Below, one piece after another: positions 1 through 10,310 of a stretch of DNA of 64,000 nucleotides (positions are counted from its first letter, which is position 1; the number at the start of each line of letters is the position of its first letter). Position numbers and translations under genes: made by a program. Source of the DNA: Eonycteris spelaea (lineage: Eukaryota; Chordata; Mammalia; Chiroptera; Pteropodidae); NCBI GenBank assembly GCA_003508835.1, contig PUFA01000007.1:18685001-18749000 (forward strand), given 5' to 3'. The notes beneath the pieces were generated by a model. It did not search any database and was not told the origin of the DNA. It worked only from the letters and a program-made list of their open reading frames with translations.

Positions 1-1784
1 ATCATCCTTCCGTTCCTTCGAGGTACATTTTGGTGTACCTAGCCAACTCGTTCTTGTACTTAAAATTCCACCACAAATGCCAACTCTTCTCTGAAACCAT
101 GCTCTATTCACCTACTTCAAGCTGACTCATTCAATACTTGGAACACCACGGAATTCAGTGTGTACATAAATCATTGGCACGCCATGTCAATTTTATTCTT
201 ATAAATGTTTCTTTTCCTCACTTAGAAGTCATCTCTTAAGGAAAGAGATTTTTGTTTCATGGTTTTCTCCACATCAGTGCCCGGCCAAACTTAAGTGTAC
301 CTTCTCTGTTGGATGGGATTAGAATTCATTTTAAGCTTGCTTTTAGCTTAATATCTAATTTACCAAAGTCTTTCTTCCACTATGTCTATAATGACTCTTG
401 GGCTAGAGATATTCAGTTATCCACTTGTATTCAATCAGCTCATCCCATTAAACACGAAACCAATCTGGAATAGCTGCTCTAAAACATTAAACTCTGCTGC
501 TCATTCAAAAAAAAAAAAAATTCCTAAAAACTCTTTAGTTTCCAGGGAGGCAATTCACAAATATATGTGATTTTTAATGAAGAAAAATACATAATTAATT
601 TTCCTGATTGCAGGTATCCCGCACTTTTCAAAAGTTCACGGTGCCATTTTGCTTTTACTAAAGACATTAGTACCTATTTGGCTAACTGAAAGAAATCTGA
701 AGAGGATTTTTCTTGTTACCAAAAAAAAAAAAAGTGAAGGGCGAAAATAACGTTTAGCATTTGTTCTGCAGTGAGTCGTTATCCAGGCAGCTCACACCCC
801 GAGTAGCAAGAGTGGCACTGCTTTTATTACATGTTAGTGTTATTTTCAGTTTTATGTTGTTATTTGGTACGGTTCGGTAGGTTATTTGGGGGGCCTGGGA
901 ATGCTAAAAAAAAAAAAAAATTCCTACAAATCCATGGTAATTGCTCCTTCACTTTACACCATTTTGGTTTGCCAAAGGTTTCATAGGTATGTTTTACTTT
1001 TGAAAAGCAGGGAGAGAAGCTTGTAGGCCCACAAAGCTGAAACGTCAATGCTAAATTCTTAGCTATACCACCCTCAGTGCTTGAGTAAAGAAAAGGGAAC
1101 TCTGAGTTCCTAATTCGCCTTCTTAAGGGTGAGGTTATATTTTTTGAAAGGCAACTAATAGGAGTATTTCAAGCAGAACATTTACTATTAGGGTTCTGAA
1201 TGCTTCACATCGAGTATTTCTGATTTAAAGGCAGAAGTGATTTTTAAAAAATCCCTTGCTAAATATTTGGATCTTATATATTCTTATCCTATTTGTTTGT
1301 CAAATTCTCCCCTTTGTAAAATGTAGTTAATTGTAAACGAAGGGGAAATAGGTATTAAATGGAGGAATAAAGACTCAGATTTTTATTACTTATCTAGATT
1401 TCACTCAATAAACAGTTTTCTTGATGTAATCTACAAGAAAGAAGCAGAGGAAGAGAAAATTTACTGAAAAAATAGAATAAAACTCATTTTATCTTGCAGT
1501 TCCCGTATAGATTCACTGAATTCCTCTGTTTGTAAAATAACTTAAAATAATGAAGAATGAAAAAGGCATAGTCGACCCAAATGCTAAATAGAGATGGATA
1601 TTTTTTCCAGAATACCAAAGTTTAAGGTGTTTTTGGTAGTTATGTTTTTTTGTTTGTTTGTGTTTGTTTGCAGCTAATTTTCTCCTGCAGAGATAGTTAA
1701 ATCACTCTCACTTTTCAAGTCACTTTTAAAGGGACTTTTAATAGTTCTATCACTGGATAGAAATTTAATTGACTTTTAGTTTTG
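1..1784. other. Unassigned AT-rich sequence
   Basis: I recognise no gene or confident repeat here. There are A-tracts at 507-520, 721-733 and 906-920, and an imperfect GTTT repeat around 1650-1672. The stretch around 60-250 has a faint L2-like flavour that I cannot confirm. Open frames here are short and interrupted. Confidence 0.5.
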
Positions 1785-2095
1785 ATGTTCAGGATTGCTC
1801 TTAATTTTTTATTTTGTTGTATAATCATGTGTGATATTTACATGATTCCAAATTCAAATCAACAGAAAAGTCTAGATTTTATGCCCTCCTCTTTCATTCT
1901 ACTCCCATTTTTTCTATAAACATTTTTAAATATATTATGGTTATCCTTTTTTAATATAAGCATACATTAACTATAGTAACTATAAGTATATTATAGTTAT
2001 ATTAACTACAATACACTATATACTTTAAGTATACATATTAATTTCCCTTACTAAATAATCAGACCCATAGATTGTATAATGATTATCTATTTTTG
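1785..2095 (-). repeat. Possible old L1 3' UTR fragment, antisense, very AT-rich
   Basis: Around 1830-1890 the order of words resembles the antisense 3' UTR of old L1 elements (a stretch ending in a CAACAGAAAAGTC-like word followed by a pyrimidine-rich block). The rest is AT-rich with an 8-bp-arm hairpin at 1978-1998. This is weak by-eye similarity; it could be simple AT-rich DNA. Confidence 0.28.
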
Positions 2096-2109
2096 TATAT
2101 AACATAAAA

Positions 2110-2420
2110 AACAACCTCAATCATGGTGGTTTGAACAGCAATCACGTGTTCATGGCAGTTGTTGGCTTGACCTCGTTTCCATACGCTGTCTCATCATCCT
2201 CAAGGAGGTTAGCCCAGGCTTTTTAAAATGGCAGTCTCTCAGGGAAGCAAGCAAAATTAGAAACTATCATGCCTTTGAGACTTAGGCTGAAAAGCCTCAC
2301 AACATCTCATGCAGTATGTTGGTTTAAACAACTCATAAGGCAAGTCCAGATTCTCAAGGTAGACAAATAAATTCTACCTGTTGATAGAAGGAGCAGCAAA
2401 GGTACATTGTATGGAACATG
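2110..2420 (-). repeat. Ancient LTR-like interspersed repeat, antisense
   Basis: The order of short words (TCATCCTCAAGGAGGTTAGCC, a TGGCAGTCTC block, then GACAAATAAATTCTACCTGTTGATAG-type text) follows a common ancient mammalian repeat that I associate with ERVL-MaLR LTRs. Subfamily is not resolved. Confidence 0.33.
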
Positions 2421-3239
2421 AACTCAAAGATAGAAAGAAATTGGTGTGACTGCTGACCTGTTCTGAGGACCAGAATTGCTGCCTATCTGTTGTCTCATTA
2501 GCAAATGGGAGCATAAACATCCTGGGCTCTAGTCAATCATATTATTAACTATTAGTGTGCCTTTCTGGAAAGGAAACACACAGAAGAGGTGTGGACAATG
2601 GGGCAGAGGTTCCCCAAGAGAGGAGATCTGTTTGCTGCCTACCCAGAAATTCAATTGTGTTTTTCTAAACACAGCTCCAAGTTTGTGCAAATGAACCCCT
2701 AGCCCCATGAGACTCGGAAAGTGACCCCATCTCTAGTTATTCGGAGTTGGTCCATGAATGGCATTCTTGTAGTAATTCTTTCTCATCCAGGGGTGGTTTG
2801 AGACCTAAATTGGGCCAATCAAACCAAAGGAAACTGCGTACATACATACATTTCTTGGCAGAGAGGTCTCCCTCTCTATCACTCATGCTGGATAGGAAAA
2901 AAAAAATTCCTTTGGTCATGATTTTCCAGCAAAGTATTTTAACATCATAAAGGAAATTAGTCTTAGATGTAGCCAATACTGAGGACAGACTAGGGGAAAA
3001 ACAATAAGAACCGGGTGCTTTGATGCCATTCTAAAGTCTCTCTTCCAGCCTGCCCTGCTGGATTTCCATTAATGCAAGGTTTAAATGTTCTTCTTACCTG
3101 AAATCAGTTAAGATTCTTTTTATGATTTAACTTGGAAGTTTGCATTCACTGGTACAGGAATTTCAGTTTAGAAAATTATTTTCATGTTCATATGACATTG
3201 ATGCCACCTCATCTGCTTACCACTGGTGAGAAAGGTACT
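2421..3239. other. Unassigned; possible decayed LTR remnant inside
   Basis: No gene is visible. The part from about 2740 to 3070 has words such as GGGCCAATCAAACC seen in some old LTRs, but the match is too scattered to call. The rest is unassigned. Confidence 0.4.
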
Positions 3240-3395
3240 ATAGTTCTTGATGCTATTTTAGACATAAATTCAGGCCCAGATAAATTAATAAAATAAAATG
3301 GGTTAATAAATGGAACAGTGTGTTAGACCCAGTCCAGAGCTTATAATAAACGTTTGATAAATGTTAGTCTCAACAGGACACTCCCAGTTCCCAAG
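3240..3395 (+). repeat. MIR-like SINE fragment (3' part)
   Basis: The stretch ends with AATAAACGTTTGATAAATGTTAGT, the kind of ending seen at MIR 3' ends, after a diverged body. Only the 3' part is convincing. Confidence 0.38.
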
Positions 3396-3739
3396 GGCCT
3401 TACTAAAACATATCTAGCCCAAAACCTTACTACCAAAAATTTGCAGATTTATTACTCAAAATCAAGTTCTATATTCTTCTCATTATGGCATGGTGCTTTA
3501 TAGTTAGTATTTGTCCCAGACATTCTTCGGTGAGATCAAGCTTTTAAAGAAAGGAGTGTTTTTGAGACAAGGGAAAGAAGTATTTTTTGAGCATTATAAT
3601 ATTCCCCTAGAATGGTAGATAACCTAGAAAAAGATGCTTCCATGGTTGGCATAAGGGTGATATGTGTATAGGTATGAAGATGATAGAAGTGACCTAAAAG
3701 GAAGGAGAAAGGGTGACAGATTTTAGAGAAGTAAAAACC
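3396..3739. other. Unassigned sequence
   Basis: I see no gene, RNA gene or recognisable repeat. It contains purine-rich GAAG patches but no long simple repeat. Confidence 0.45.
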
Positions 3740-3985
3740 CTGAAAAGAGCACTAATTTTGGAATCAAGAGCTTTGGTTTGGAATCACAAATATCTCTTAG
3801 ATATTATCTCTCTAAGACCATACCCTCATGAATAACACAGGGGCAATAATACCTACCTAGATGGCAAAAAAAAAAAAATGATTAAATGATTAAATGATAT
3901 AATATTTATAGGGTACTTAGTGCAGGCTATGCTTCATGTGTAGTATTCCATAAATGTTACTGTAAAGATATACCCTGGTGAGCCC
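3740..3985 (+). repeat. MIR SINE, sense
   Basis: The usual MIR order is present: a GGAATCAAGAGCTTTGG-type left part, AATAATACCTACCTAGATGG, GATTAAATGATATAATATTTATA, a GGGTACTTAGTGCAGG block and a CCATAAATGTTACT ending. A short A-tract and a small ATTAAATG duplication have grown in the middle. Confidence 0.65.
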
Positions 3986-4018
3986 TGGCCTGAGATTTTA
4001 AAATTCTGGCCAGAATTC

Positions 4019-4056
4019 GGGTGTGTGTATGTGTGTGCATGCGTGCGTGTGTGTTT
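4019..4056. repeat. Imperfect (GT)n microsatellite
   Basis: Alternating GT with occasional AT and GC steps over about 38 bases, followed directly by unique sequence. Confidence 0.9.
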
Positions 4057-4239
4057 AGTGGTAGACTTCCATTTTATAGGCCAAAATATTTTCTTGCTTT
4101 TTCTTCAGACAAAGTCTTGTATTTAACTCTAGGGTTACACTTCTTTTTTCTTTTATGAAAAGAAAGATTTTATTTCTTTATGCAATAGTAAAGCAAAGTA
4201 AAAGAAAAGAAGTTCAAGAAGGACAACTAAACTATCCTG

Positions 4240-4252
4240 CCTTTCTTTTTTT

Positions 4253-4283
<31 letters not shown>
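4240..4283. repeat. Polypyrimidine / poly-T tract
   Basis: A C/T stretch ends in an uninterrupted run of 29 T (4255-4283). A minus-strand retroposon tail is possible, but the adjoining sequence has no AATAAA on the minus strand near the tract and I recognise no element or target-site duplication, so I leave it as a simple repeat. Confidence 0.9.
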
Positions 4284-4285
<2 letters not shown>

Positions 4286-4700
4286 GAAAGAAAGAAATTG
4301 CTTAAGCTGTTCTTTCCCCTCACAAATCATGTTAATTCTCGAGAGAGATGCACAAGCGAGCTCGTGTTACCCACGGAGACTGGCATAAAGAAGCGCTGAT
4401 GGCAGGAAGTACCCAGAGGCACATCCTCACCTCATGATGTACAGAGAATCTGGTAGGGAAGACTGAAGCTCAATCTATACCTTCCACTGAAGTCTTGTAT
4501 GAGTTATTTTCCCACACTGAATAACCAGATGTGCTGGTGGGAGACATGTTCTCTGGGCAGGGGAGTTGGAATGATGAAGACAGTGAACATTCTGTCAACT
4601 GTTATGGATAGCAGGGATATTTAGGGAGGATGCCAAGACTCAAAACTGGAATCCTCTATACCAGATAACTTTAAGAGCATTTCCATTTCTTCAAGCTTTT
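4284..4700. other. Unassigned sequence
   Basis: Mixed-composition sequence with a few CpGs near 4340-4395 (CTCGAGAGAG, GAGCTCGTG). I recognise no repeat, exon or RNA gene. Confidence 0.4.
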
Positions 4701-4895
4701 GTCCATTCAATAAACGTTAACTTAGTAGCTATTATGTACCAATCACTATTCAGGTGTTTGGAATATTGCAGTGAAAACTCTCCTTTTAAAGAGCTTTCAC
4801 TCTACTCAGAGGTATGATCATCGCTGAGAAAACAGTATTTTCTATGATCAAAGAAGGCCCCTCTGAGAGAGCAATGTTTGAGCTGATGTCTAAAT
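4701..4895 (-). repeat. L2-like ancient LINE, antisense, left half of a split copy
   Basis: The pattern CCATTCAATAAACG, then a GCTATTATGTACC block, then GGAATATTGCAGTGAAAA and GAGCTTTCACTCTACTC is what the antisense of L2 3' ends looks like, followed by the TTTGAGCTGATGTCTAAA part. The copy seems to resume at about 5735-5830, so the LTR and SINE between 4896 and 5732 are later insertions. Confidence 0.45.
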
Positions 4896-5199
4896 ACTAT
4901 GAAGAGGTCTACGGCCATGCCACCTTGAACAAGCCTGATCCCATCTGATCTCAGGAGCTAAGCAGGGTCGGGCCTGGTTAGCACTTGGATGGGAGACCAC
5001 CTAGGAGACCAGGTGCTATAGGCATAAAAACATAAAATATAAGGACTGTAAACTGACAAGATCCTTGCAATCTGTGAGGTCAAGCAAGGGTTGCCTCGCT
5101 TAAAAATATATAAAAATAAAATAAAATAAGAATAAAGAAAGAAAGAAAAAGAAAGACAGACAGAAAGAAAGAGAGAAAGAAAGACAGACTATAAAGAGG
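4896..5199 (+). mobile_element. 5S rRNA-derived SINE with target-site duplications
   Basis: Bases 4907-5025 align end to end with vertebrate 5S rRNA (starting GTCTACGGCCATGCCACC), with roughly one change in six by eye, including the internal control region. A non-5S body follows (about 5026-5100), then an A/AAAG-rich tail to 5187. The flanks ACTATGAAGAGG (4896-4907) and ACTATAAAGAGG (5188-5199) are near-identical 12-mers, the mark of LINE-mediated retroposition. Its 5S part is changed at many positions and it lacks the T-run terminator directly after 5S, so it is a SINE and not a working 5S gene. 5S-derived SINEs are described in fruit bats (MEG), springhare and zebrafish. The fruit-bat assignment is inference. 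Confidence 0.82.
4957..5001 (+). promoter_or_regulatory. Internal Pol III (type 1) promoter inside the 5S SINE
   Basis: The A box (GCTAAGCAGGGTCGG, 4957-4971), the intermediate element region (about 4974-4979) and the C box (CTTGGATGGGAGACCACC, 4984-5001) are nearly as in 5S rRNA genes. In 5S genes these bind TFIIIA and recruit TFIIIC/TFIIIB. That this copy is transcribed is not shown by the sequence. Confidence 0.7.
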
Positions 5200-5732
5200 C
5201 AGAATAATGATTCTCCAAAAAAGATGTTCACACCTTAATCCCCAAACCTATGAACGCCAAACCTATGAATGCTCCCTTCATAAACCTGATGTGGGAAGAT
5301 CTTCCTGGACGATCCATATAGACCCATTCCAAGCACTGAGTCTAAACACGGAAGATGAAGGCAGAAGAGCGAGTCAGACAGCTGTGACATAAGGACTGAA
5401 CCCACTGTTGCTGGCCTTGAAGATAGAGGAAAGAAGCTATGAGCCAAGGAGTGTGAACTAGATACTTGGGAATGGCTCTCAGCCAGGAAGAAAACAGGGA
5501 CCTCAACCCTACAATCACAAGGAACTAAATTCTGCCAATGACCTAATGAGTAGAGAAATGTATATCCTCCCTTAGAATTTGCAGAAAGGAATGCAGTCCT
5601 GCTGACAACCCGATTTGACTTTTGTAAGATTCCTACTTGGATTTTGACCTACTGAACTGTAAGACAATATATGTGTGCTGTTTTCTGCCCTGAAGTTTGG
5701 AATAATATGCTACAACAACAGAAAACTAATAT
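5200..5732 (+). mobile_element. Solo LTR, ERVL-MaLR (MLT1-like), sense
   Basis: It opens with GGCAGAATAATGATTC, includes AAGATGTTCACACC and AATCCCCAAACCTATGAA, then CATTGCTGGC-like text at about 5405 (CACTGTTGCTGGCCTTGAAG), and closes with ACAACAACAGAAAACTAATA. This order is that of a MaLR LTR in sense orientation. An internal part (about 5250-5275) is locally duplicated (two CCTATGAA words). The left boundary coincides with the right target-site duplication of the 5S SINE. It carries no coding capacity. Confidence 0.6.
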
Positions 5733-6779
5733 GCATGCAAAGACAAGAGGAGCCTGCATCTAGACTGTAGACACAGCAAGGAACAAGCCCTAGGGTGTCT
5801 GAGGTGAAGTGATAATCAGGACAGATTTTTGCAATATAGAGACTCTAGAATTCTAATATACTTGAAGAAAATTTGGTAAAGCTATCTCATGATCATTGAG
5901 GCACAGGTTTAGACTATTATGAATAGGAGTAAAAAAAAAAAAGAAATTTCCATGCAAACTTGTAAAATCTAGATATATGGGTTTTATTCATAACCTTTCT
6001 AGCTAGAATTCACAGAAAGCCTCTCGGAAAAGAGTCAATCACGTGGCAGGCACTGGCGTTCCAGAGTAGAGATCTCAGCGATATTAAGGAACCCGCCTGA
6101 AGAGTCCATTTGTAAACGCATTTGATGAAAGGGAGTGGACAAAGGCATCACTGCATCGGTGCACACCACAGCTGCATGATCCCCAGGAGGGCGGGCATCT
6201 GGAAATAAATGAAGACTGGAGAGGGGAGGGCTGACCCTAGGTGAGCAGACAAGGGTTCTTTATGGTCCTGAAACAGCTTCTCTTATTACCAGAGAGGGAA
6301 GAGCCTTTCTCAAGGAGATGCCATTAAATTTTTCATAGGTGCCACTGACCCAGGCAATTTTACCACCTTTCTTCAGAAGCAATCTCTCCGCTTTTCTATT
6401 TTACTACATTTCATTTCAAGTTTTCTCTAAATTGTGTAACCAATTGCAACCACGTCCCAAGGAGAAGGGAGAACGGATGCCAGCCTGTCTTCTGGCTTCC
6501 ACCCATGTGCTGCCCCTATGCTGATTTTCAAAACTACAAACTTCACATTGGCCTTGGAAAGTGGCCAAAGTGAAAAGCTGTTTGCAAGCAGGAAACATCC
6601 CGGCTGAAATTATTAACTGGCGGCAGAGGCAGATGGGACACGTGCAGGGGTCTGAGCAGGGAAATAGAAGACAAAAGGACACGATTAGGAGCAGGTGTGG
6701 AGACTGGTTCTTGAAGAGAATGCTGAGTAGAGAGAAATGCAAACACCGATGCTTCATTCACATCCTGGCAGGGACTGAG
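5733..6779. other. L2-like continuation, then unassigned moderately GC-richer sequence
   Basis: Bases 5735-5830 look like the second half of the L2-like copy that starts at 4701. From about 6000 to 6770 the sequence is GC-richer than its surroundings and carries overlapping open frames on both strands (for example 6543-6932 minus), but these have no recognisable domain and one runs into a MIR. No gene is called. Confidence 0.4.
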
Positions 6780-7028
6780 GTAGAGGCTGAGAGGGCTATC
6801 AGACATGGCAGCACAGGGCTCAGAGTCCTGGCGTTGTGAAGCCTGTGTGTGAATGCCTGCACTGCTACCTTTCAGCTGTGTGACCTCAACAGTTAATGTA
6901 ATCTCTTGCATCTTAGCTTTCATCATCTTCACCTTATCAGGGTATTGTGATGATTATATGATATTGCATATAAAGCGTCAGGTACTTAAATGCACTCGGT
7001 AAATACTAGTAGATGCTATTTCTGATAT
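6780..7028 (+). repeat. MIR SINE, sense
   Basis: A clear MIR: CAGAGTCCTGG, a CACTGCTACCTTTCAGCTGTGTGACC block, ATCATCTTCACCTTATCAGGG, GTGATGATTATATGATATTGCATATAAAGCG, then TACTTAAATGCACTCGGTAAATACTAGTAG. Confidence 0.75.
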
Positions 7029-7089
7029 GTATTTTTAAAAGTGGCTAAGTTCTAAATGACTTTGAGATACTTTGCTACAGCCAAGAAGT

Positions 7090-7290
7090 AAGAACACATA
7101 CCTCTCCTCACAGGAGACACACAAAATCAACAAATGTTAGAGCTGAAAGTATTTGGGGGATCATTGAATCCAATCTCCTTAACTGACAGTCAGAAAACTG
7201 AGGCTCAAAATGTTTTGTGATTTGTTCATGGTTACAAAGCCAATAAGGGACTAGGCAGACATGTGAAGTCTACACTGCCTCGCTCTCACT
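7090..7290 (-). repeat. Ancient MIR-type repeat, antisense
   Basis: Contains the text GAAAACTGAGGCTCAAAATG, then a TGTTCATGGTTACAAAGCC block, the antisense layout of the MIR class (GAAACTGAGG... then ...GGTCACACAGC). The left part (TTAGAGCTGAAAGTATTTGGGGG) is typical of another ancient family often found with it. Confidence 0.45.
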
Positions 7291-7942
7291 CTACAATTGT
7301 CTAGTCAAAATCCAAACTGTCAGTTTGTATACATGATTTCAAATCATTGCCTTCTATGATACATAAGACTGAGACCATAAAATTACACACATAATCTCAC
7401 ATACCACTGGCCCTCACAGCATTTTATCCCCACCAAATCACACTTTTACATGGAAAGTAGACTCTGCCTACTCCCTTTTCCTTCATATTTTCCATGTTTC
7501 CAGGTCAAAGACTGCTGTGGATTTTCTGAGTCACCAGTACAAGTGGAATCATCCAATTCAACAGTTTCAATATATTTAGGAGGAAGAAAAGAAACATTAC
7601 TATTTAGAGGTTACAAAGTACTATAGCCCACTGACAGACTTTTCTTTCCTACACAATGTTGTAAACATTTTGAACTTGACTACATACTTCAGTTTCGTAG
7701 CTCCACCATTCCTATTCTGAGACTCAGCTTTCTTCATACATCTGTTGTGTCTGGCTGGACAACACAGATTTTATTTAGTGACTCCTGTTATGTACACGCT
7801 TTTTCTATTAAATAATTATGTACTTCCAATAAAGCTTTCTATCTAAAAGCTTTAGACATTTTCATCGCATTGATAAGAAGCTCTATGTCATTTCTAAGAG
7901 CTTAAATTTCTGGACTTAAGTAAAGGGGGTTTTCCTCCACAG
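7291..7942. other. Unassigned sequence
   Basis: AT-rich, with no repeat I can name and no gene. Confidence 0.4.
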
Positions 7943-8448
7943 GGAATGATAGTTTGTTCAGTGTCATCTGGACCAGAATTATAACACTAATCTGGGTGTT
8001 GCTGTGAAAGTGTTTGGTAAACGTGGTTAATATCTGCAATCAGTTGACTTTAATTAAAGGAGATTGCCTCAATTATGTGGGAGGGCCTCATCCAATCTGT
8101 AGAAAGGCCTTCAGAGAAAAACCGACGTTTTCCTGAGAAAGAAGAAATTCTGCCTCAAGATGGAAGCATCAGCTCCGGCTTGAGAGTTTCCAATCTATGG
8201 GATTGCCCTAAGGATTTAAGTTTTGCCAGCCTTCACGTTGTGTAAGCCAATTCCTTGAAATAAATCACTTTAGACAGATAGATGATAGGTTATAGATAAG
8301 CAGATATAAATATATACATATAGAGATTATATAGAGTTATAGATGATATAGAGATAGTGATACAGATAGAGAGAGATATAGAGATAGAGATGATAGAGGG
8401 AAAGATATCTTATAGATCTGTTTCTCAGAAAAACCCTGACTGTTACAG
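7943..8448 (+). mobile_element. Solo LTR, ERVL (MLT2-like), sense
   Basis: Opens TGATAGTTTGTTCAGTGTCA, continues with CTAATCTGGGTGTTGCTGTGA, AATCAGTTGACTTTAATTAA, a GTGGGAGGGCCTCATCCAATC block, AGCCAATTCCTTGAAATAAATC (the LTR's poly(A) signal region) and ends CTGTTTCTCAGAAAAACCCTGAC. A GATA microsatellite has expanded just after the signal, where this LTR family normally carries CT/TA repeats. Confidence 0.68.
8272..8400. repeat. Imperfect GATA/ATAG microsatellite within the LTR
   Basis: AGATAGATGATAGG, then TATAGATA, AGATATAGAGATAGAG and related units, all degenerate around a GATA core. It lies between the AATAAA-like signal and the LTR 3' end. Confidence 0.85.
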
Positions 8449-10059
8449 GAGTATATAAAACATTAGCCAATGATCCATGGGAGACATTGCCAAATGTTTT
8501 AGATAAGGTAATACTAGCTGCTAAAACAGGTGGTTAGTAAATTTCTGTAGCTTAACCCGTAAGAAGATCGTTTCTCAGTCACATAATGAAAATCCAAGGT
8601 GGGGTGGGAGGAAGAGACCCAGCATAGCAGAGGGCTGAAAACTGCATGACCTTTAAGGTCACCTGGATATCAACATCCATCAAGAAGACAAGAGAAAAAT
8701 AGAATGAAATTTTCTATGAAAGGTTTAATAAGCAAGATCACTTCTGTACACATTCTGTTGGCCAGGACTTGGTCATATGGCCATCCCTAACTGTAAAGAA
8801 ACGTGAGTAGTTGTTTCCCAGACAAACAGCCAGTCTCTGTTATAAAAAAAAAAAAAAAAAAAAAAATCATTGTCAGAGAAGCTTCTTGGAAAACATGTAT
8901 TCTTGCTAGGGCCACCTGGTTTGTTAAGTTTTGTGACTAACTTACTAGTTATTATAGTCTCAGGAACAAAAATAGAAAATGGAATGAAAAAACAACAACA
9001 ACAACAGAATGAGATGGCAAGGAAAGCAGAGTCTGAGGCAGGAGACAATTTAAAACAGCAATTAAAGTCTAATTAAATCCCAAGTTTGGTATCATCATCA
9101 GAAGTAAGGACATAGCTAATTATGCTGAAAGCAAGTTTCAGTTCAGGTTATGGTCATTCAATAAAGGAATCTTTTCTTCCCAGCAGAAAACACTACTTTT
9201 GAAAAACACTTAAAAGATTCTCAATAATGGATGGTATGTATGTGTTGCATTTTAATCTCTTTATCTATATTGTCTATGTGGTATTTAGTCTTTGTACTTC
9301 AATCAACACTAATTATTTGTGGTACCATGAGAAATTTTTGCCTCATTGATTTTCCATAACATTGAAATGTCACATTACCTCAAGGTGAAAAGCTAATAGG
9401 ATGTGAATAATGATAATATAATCAGAATGATAGGAGAAAGAATCATATACCTGAATATACATTAAAATCTTCTGTTGAGTCTTAGGGCTCTGGTGACATC
9501 TCATACCCAGGAGAAGAGACAGAAAATGATTTGTAACCTCATTCTCTCTAGAATCCCACTGAAACGTTGGCTGCACATTTTGGCACAGATGACAATTGCA
9601 GGATGAACTGATGAGGATCAAAGACACGGGCCCCACCTACTATTTGATCCCCCATCAAATTTACTCACTTATCAGGTATAGTTTAATTAATGTTTAGTCT
9701 TCTACGTTCCCATCTAGGACACAGACCTACTTATAAAAGTAGAGAAATCTCAAAATAAGCATTTGGAATTTGTAATATGCATAGGTCATTGAGTAAATGC
9801 ACTTGAGTCAGATTTGGCTTGGAAGACCAGTTATTACCCAGGCATCTCGGAATATCAATGAGTCGCAGAATCATTTGTCCAAGAACACCAGCTTATGTTG
9901 CTGGTATTAAAAAATATAAATGAAAGAAAGATTCTTAGATCCTTAGAGCCTACATTAAACAACTAGTATCTTACTTTGTTTTTTAGGTATTATAATCCCC
10001 TGCCGGCAATTGTAGATTCATAATTATAAGCAAATGAATCTATTATTCTATTATTCTAG
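8449..10059. other. Unassigned sequence with an A23 tract
   Basis: An uninterrupted run of 23 A at 8844-8866 and an AAC repeat at about 8988-9006 are the only structures. The A-run could be a retroposon tail on the plus strand, but I recognise no element upstream and find no clear flanking duplication. No gene. Confidence 0.4.
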
Positions 10060-10310
10060 AAAGTTGCTTCAGAATCCAGCCCCCTACAGATTCTGTTTAA
10101 TTCCACTGTGATATTCTCCCATAGAATTCTAAACTTCTATTTTATAGCACTTTGCCACTTAATGGATTATTTAATGGCTTTTTAAATAATTGTTTAATGC
10201 TTGTCTTCCCCTCTAGATTGTACGGCAGGAAGCTTCCTTTTACCATTCAGTCTGTGTCCCCAGAATCGAGAAGAGGCCTAAAGACAAGTGGCACTCAATC
10301 AGTGATGTCC
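10060..10310 (+). repeat. L2 LINE 3' fragment, sense
   Basis: The L2 3' layout is present: AGCACTTTGCCACTTAATGG, GTCTTCCCCTCTAGATTGTACGG, GGAAGCTTCC, CTGTGTCCCCAGAATCG and GTGGCACTCAATCAGTG. Confidence 0.5.

Noticed and set aside
507..925. The same A14-TTCCTA word at 507-526 and 907-926, thought of as twin SINE tails
   Set aside because: The sequences upstream of the two A-tracts do not resemble each other and no flanking duplications are visible.
4255..4283. T29 as the tail of a minus-strand processed pseudogene
   Set aside because: No AATAAA on the minus strand near the tract, no recognisable transcript sequence, and no target duplication.
4907..5025. A functional 5S rRNA gene
   Set aside because: Many changes across the 119 bases, no T-run terminator directly after it, and an A-rich tail with target duplications. 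It is a retroposed SINE.
6543..6932. 129-codon minus frame (and the overlapping 6416-6757 frame)
   Set aside because: It starts inside a MIR, overlaps frames on both strands, and has no recognisable domain. Openness is explained by locally higher GC.
8844..8866. A23 as a SINE or processed pseudogene tail
   Set aside because: No recognisable element upstream and no clear flanking duplication.
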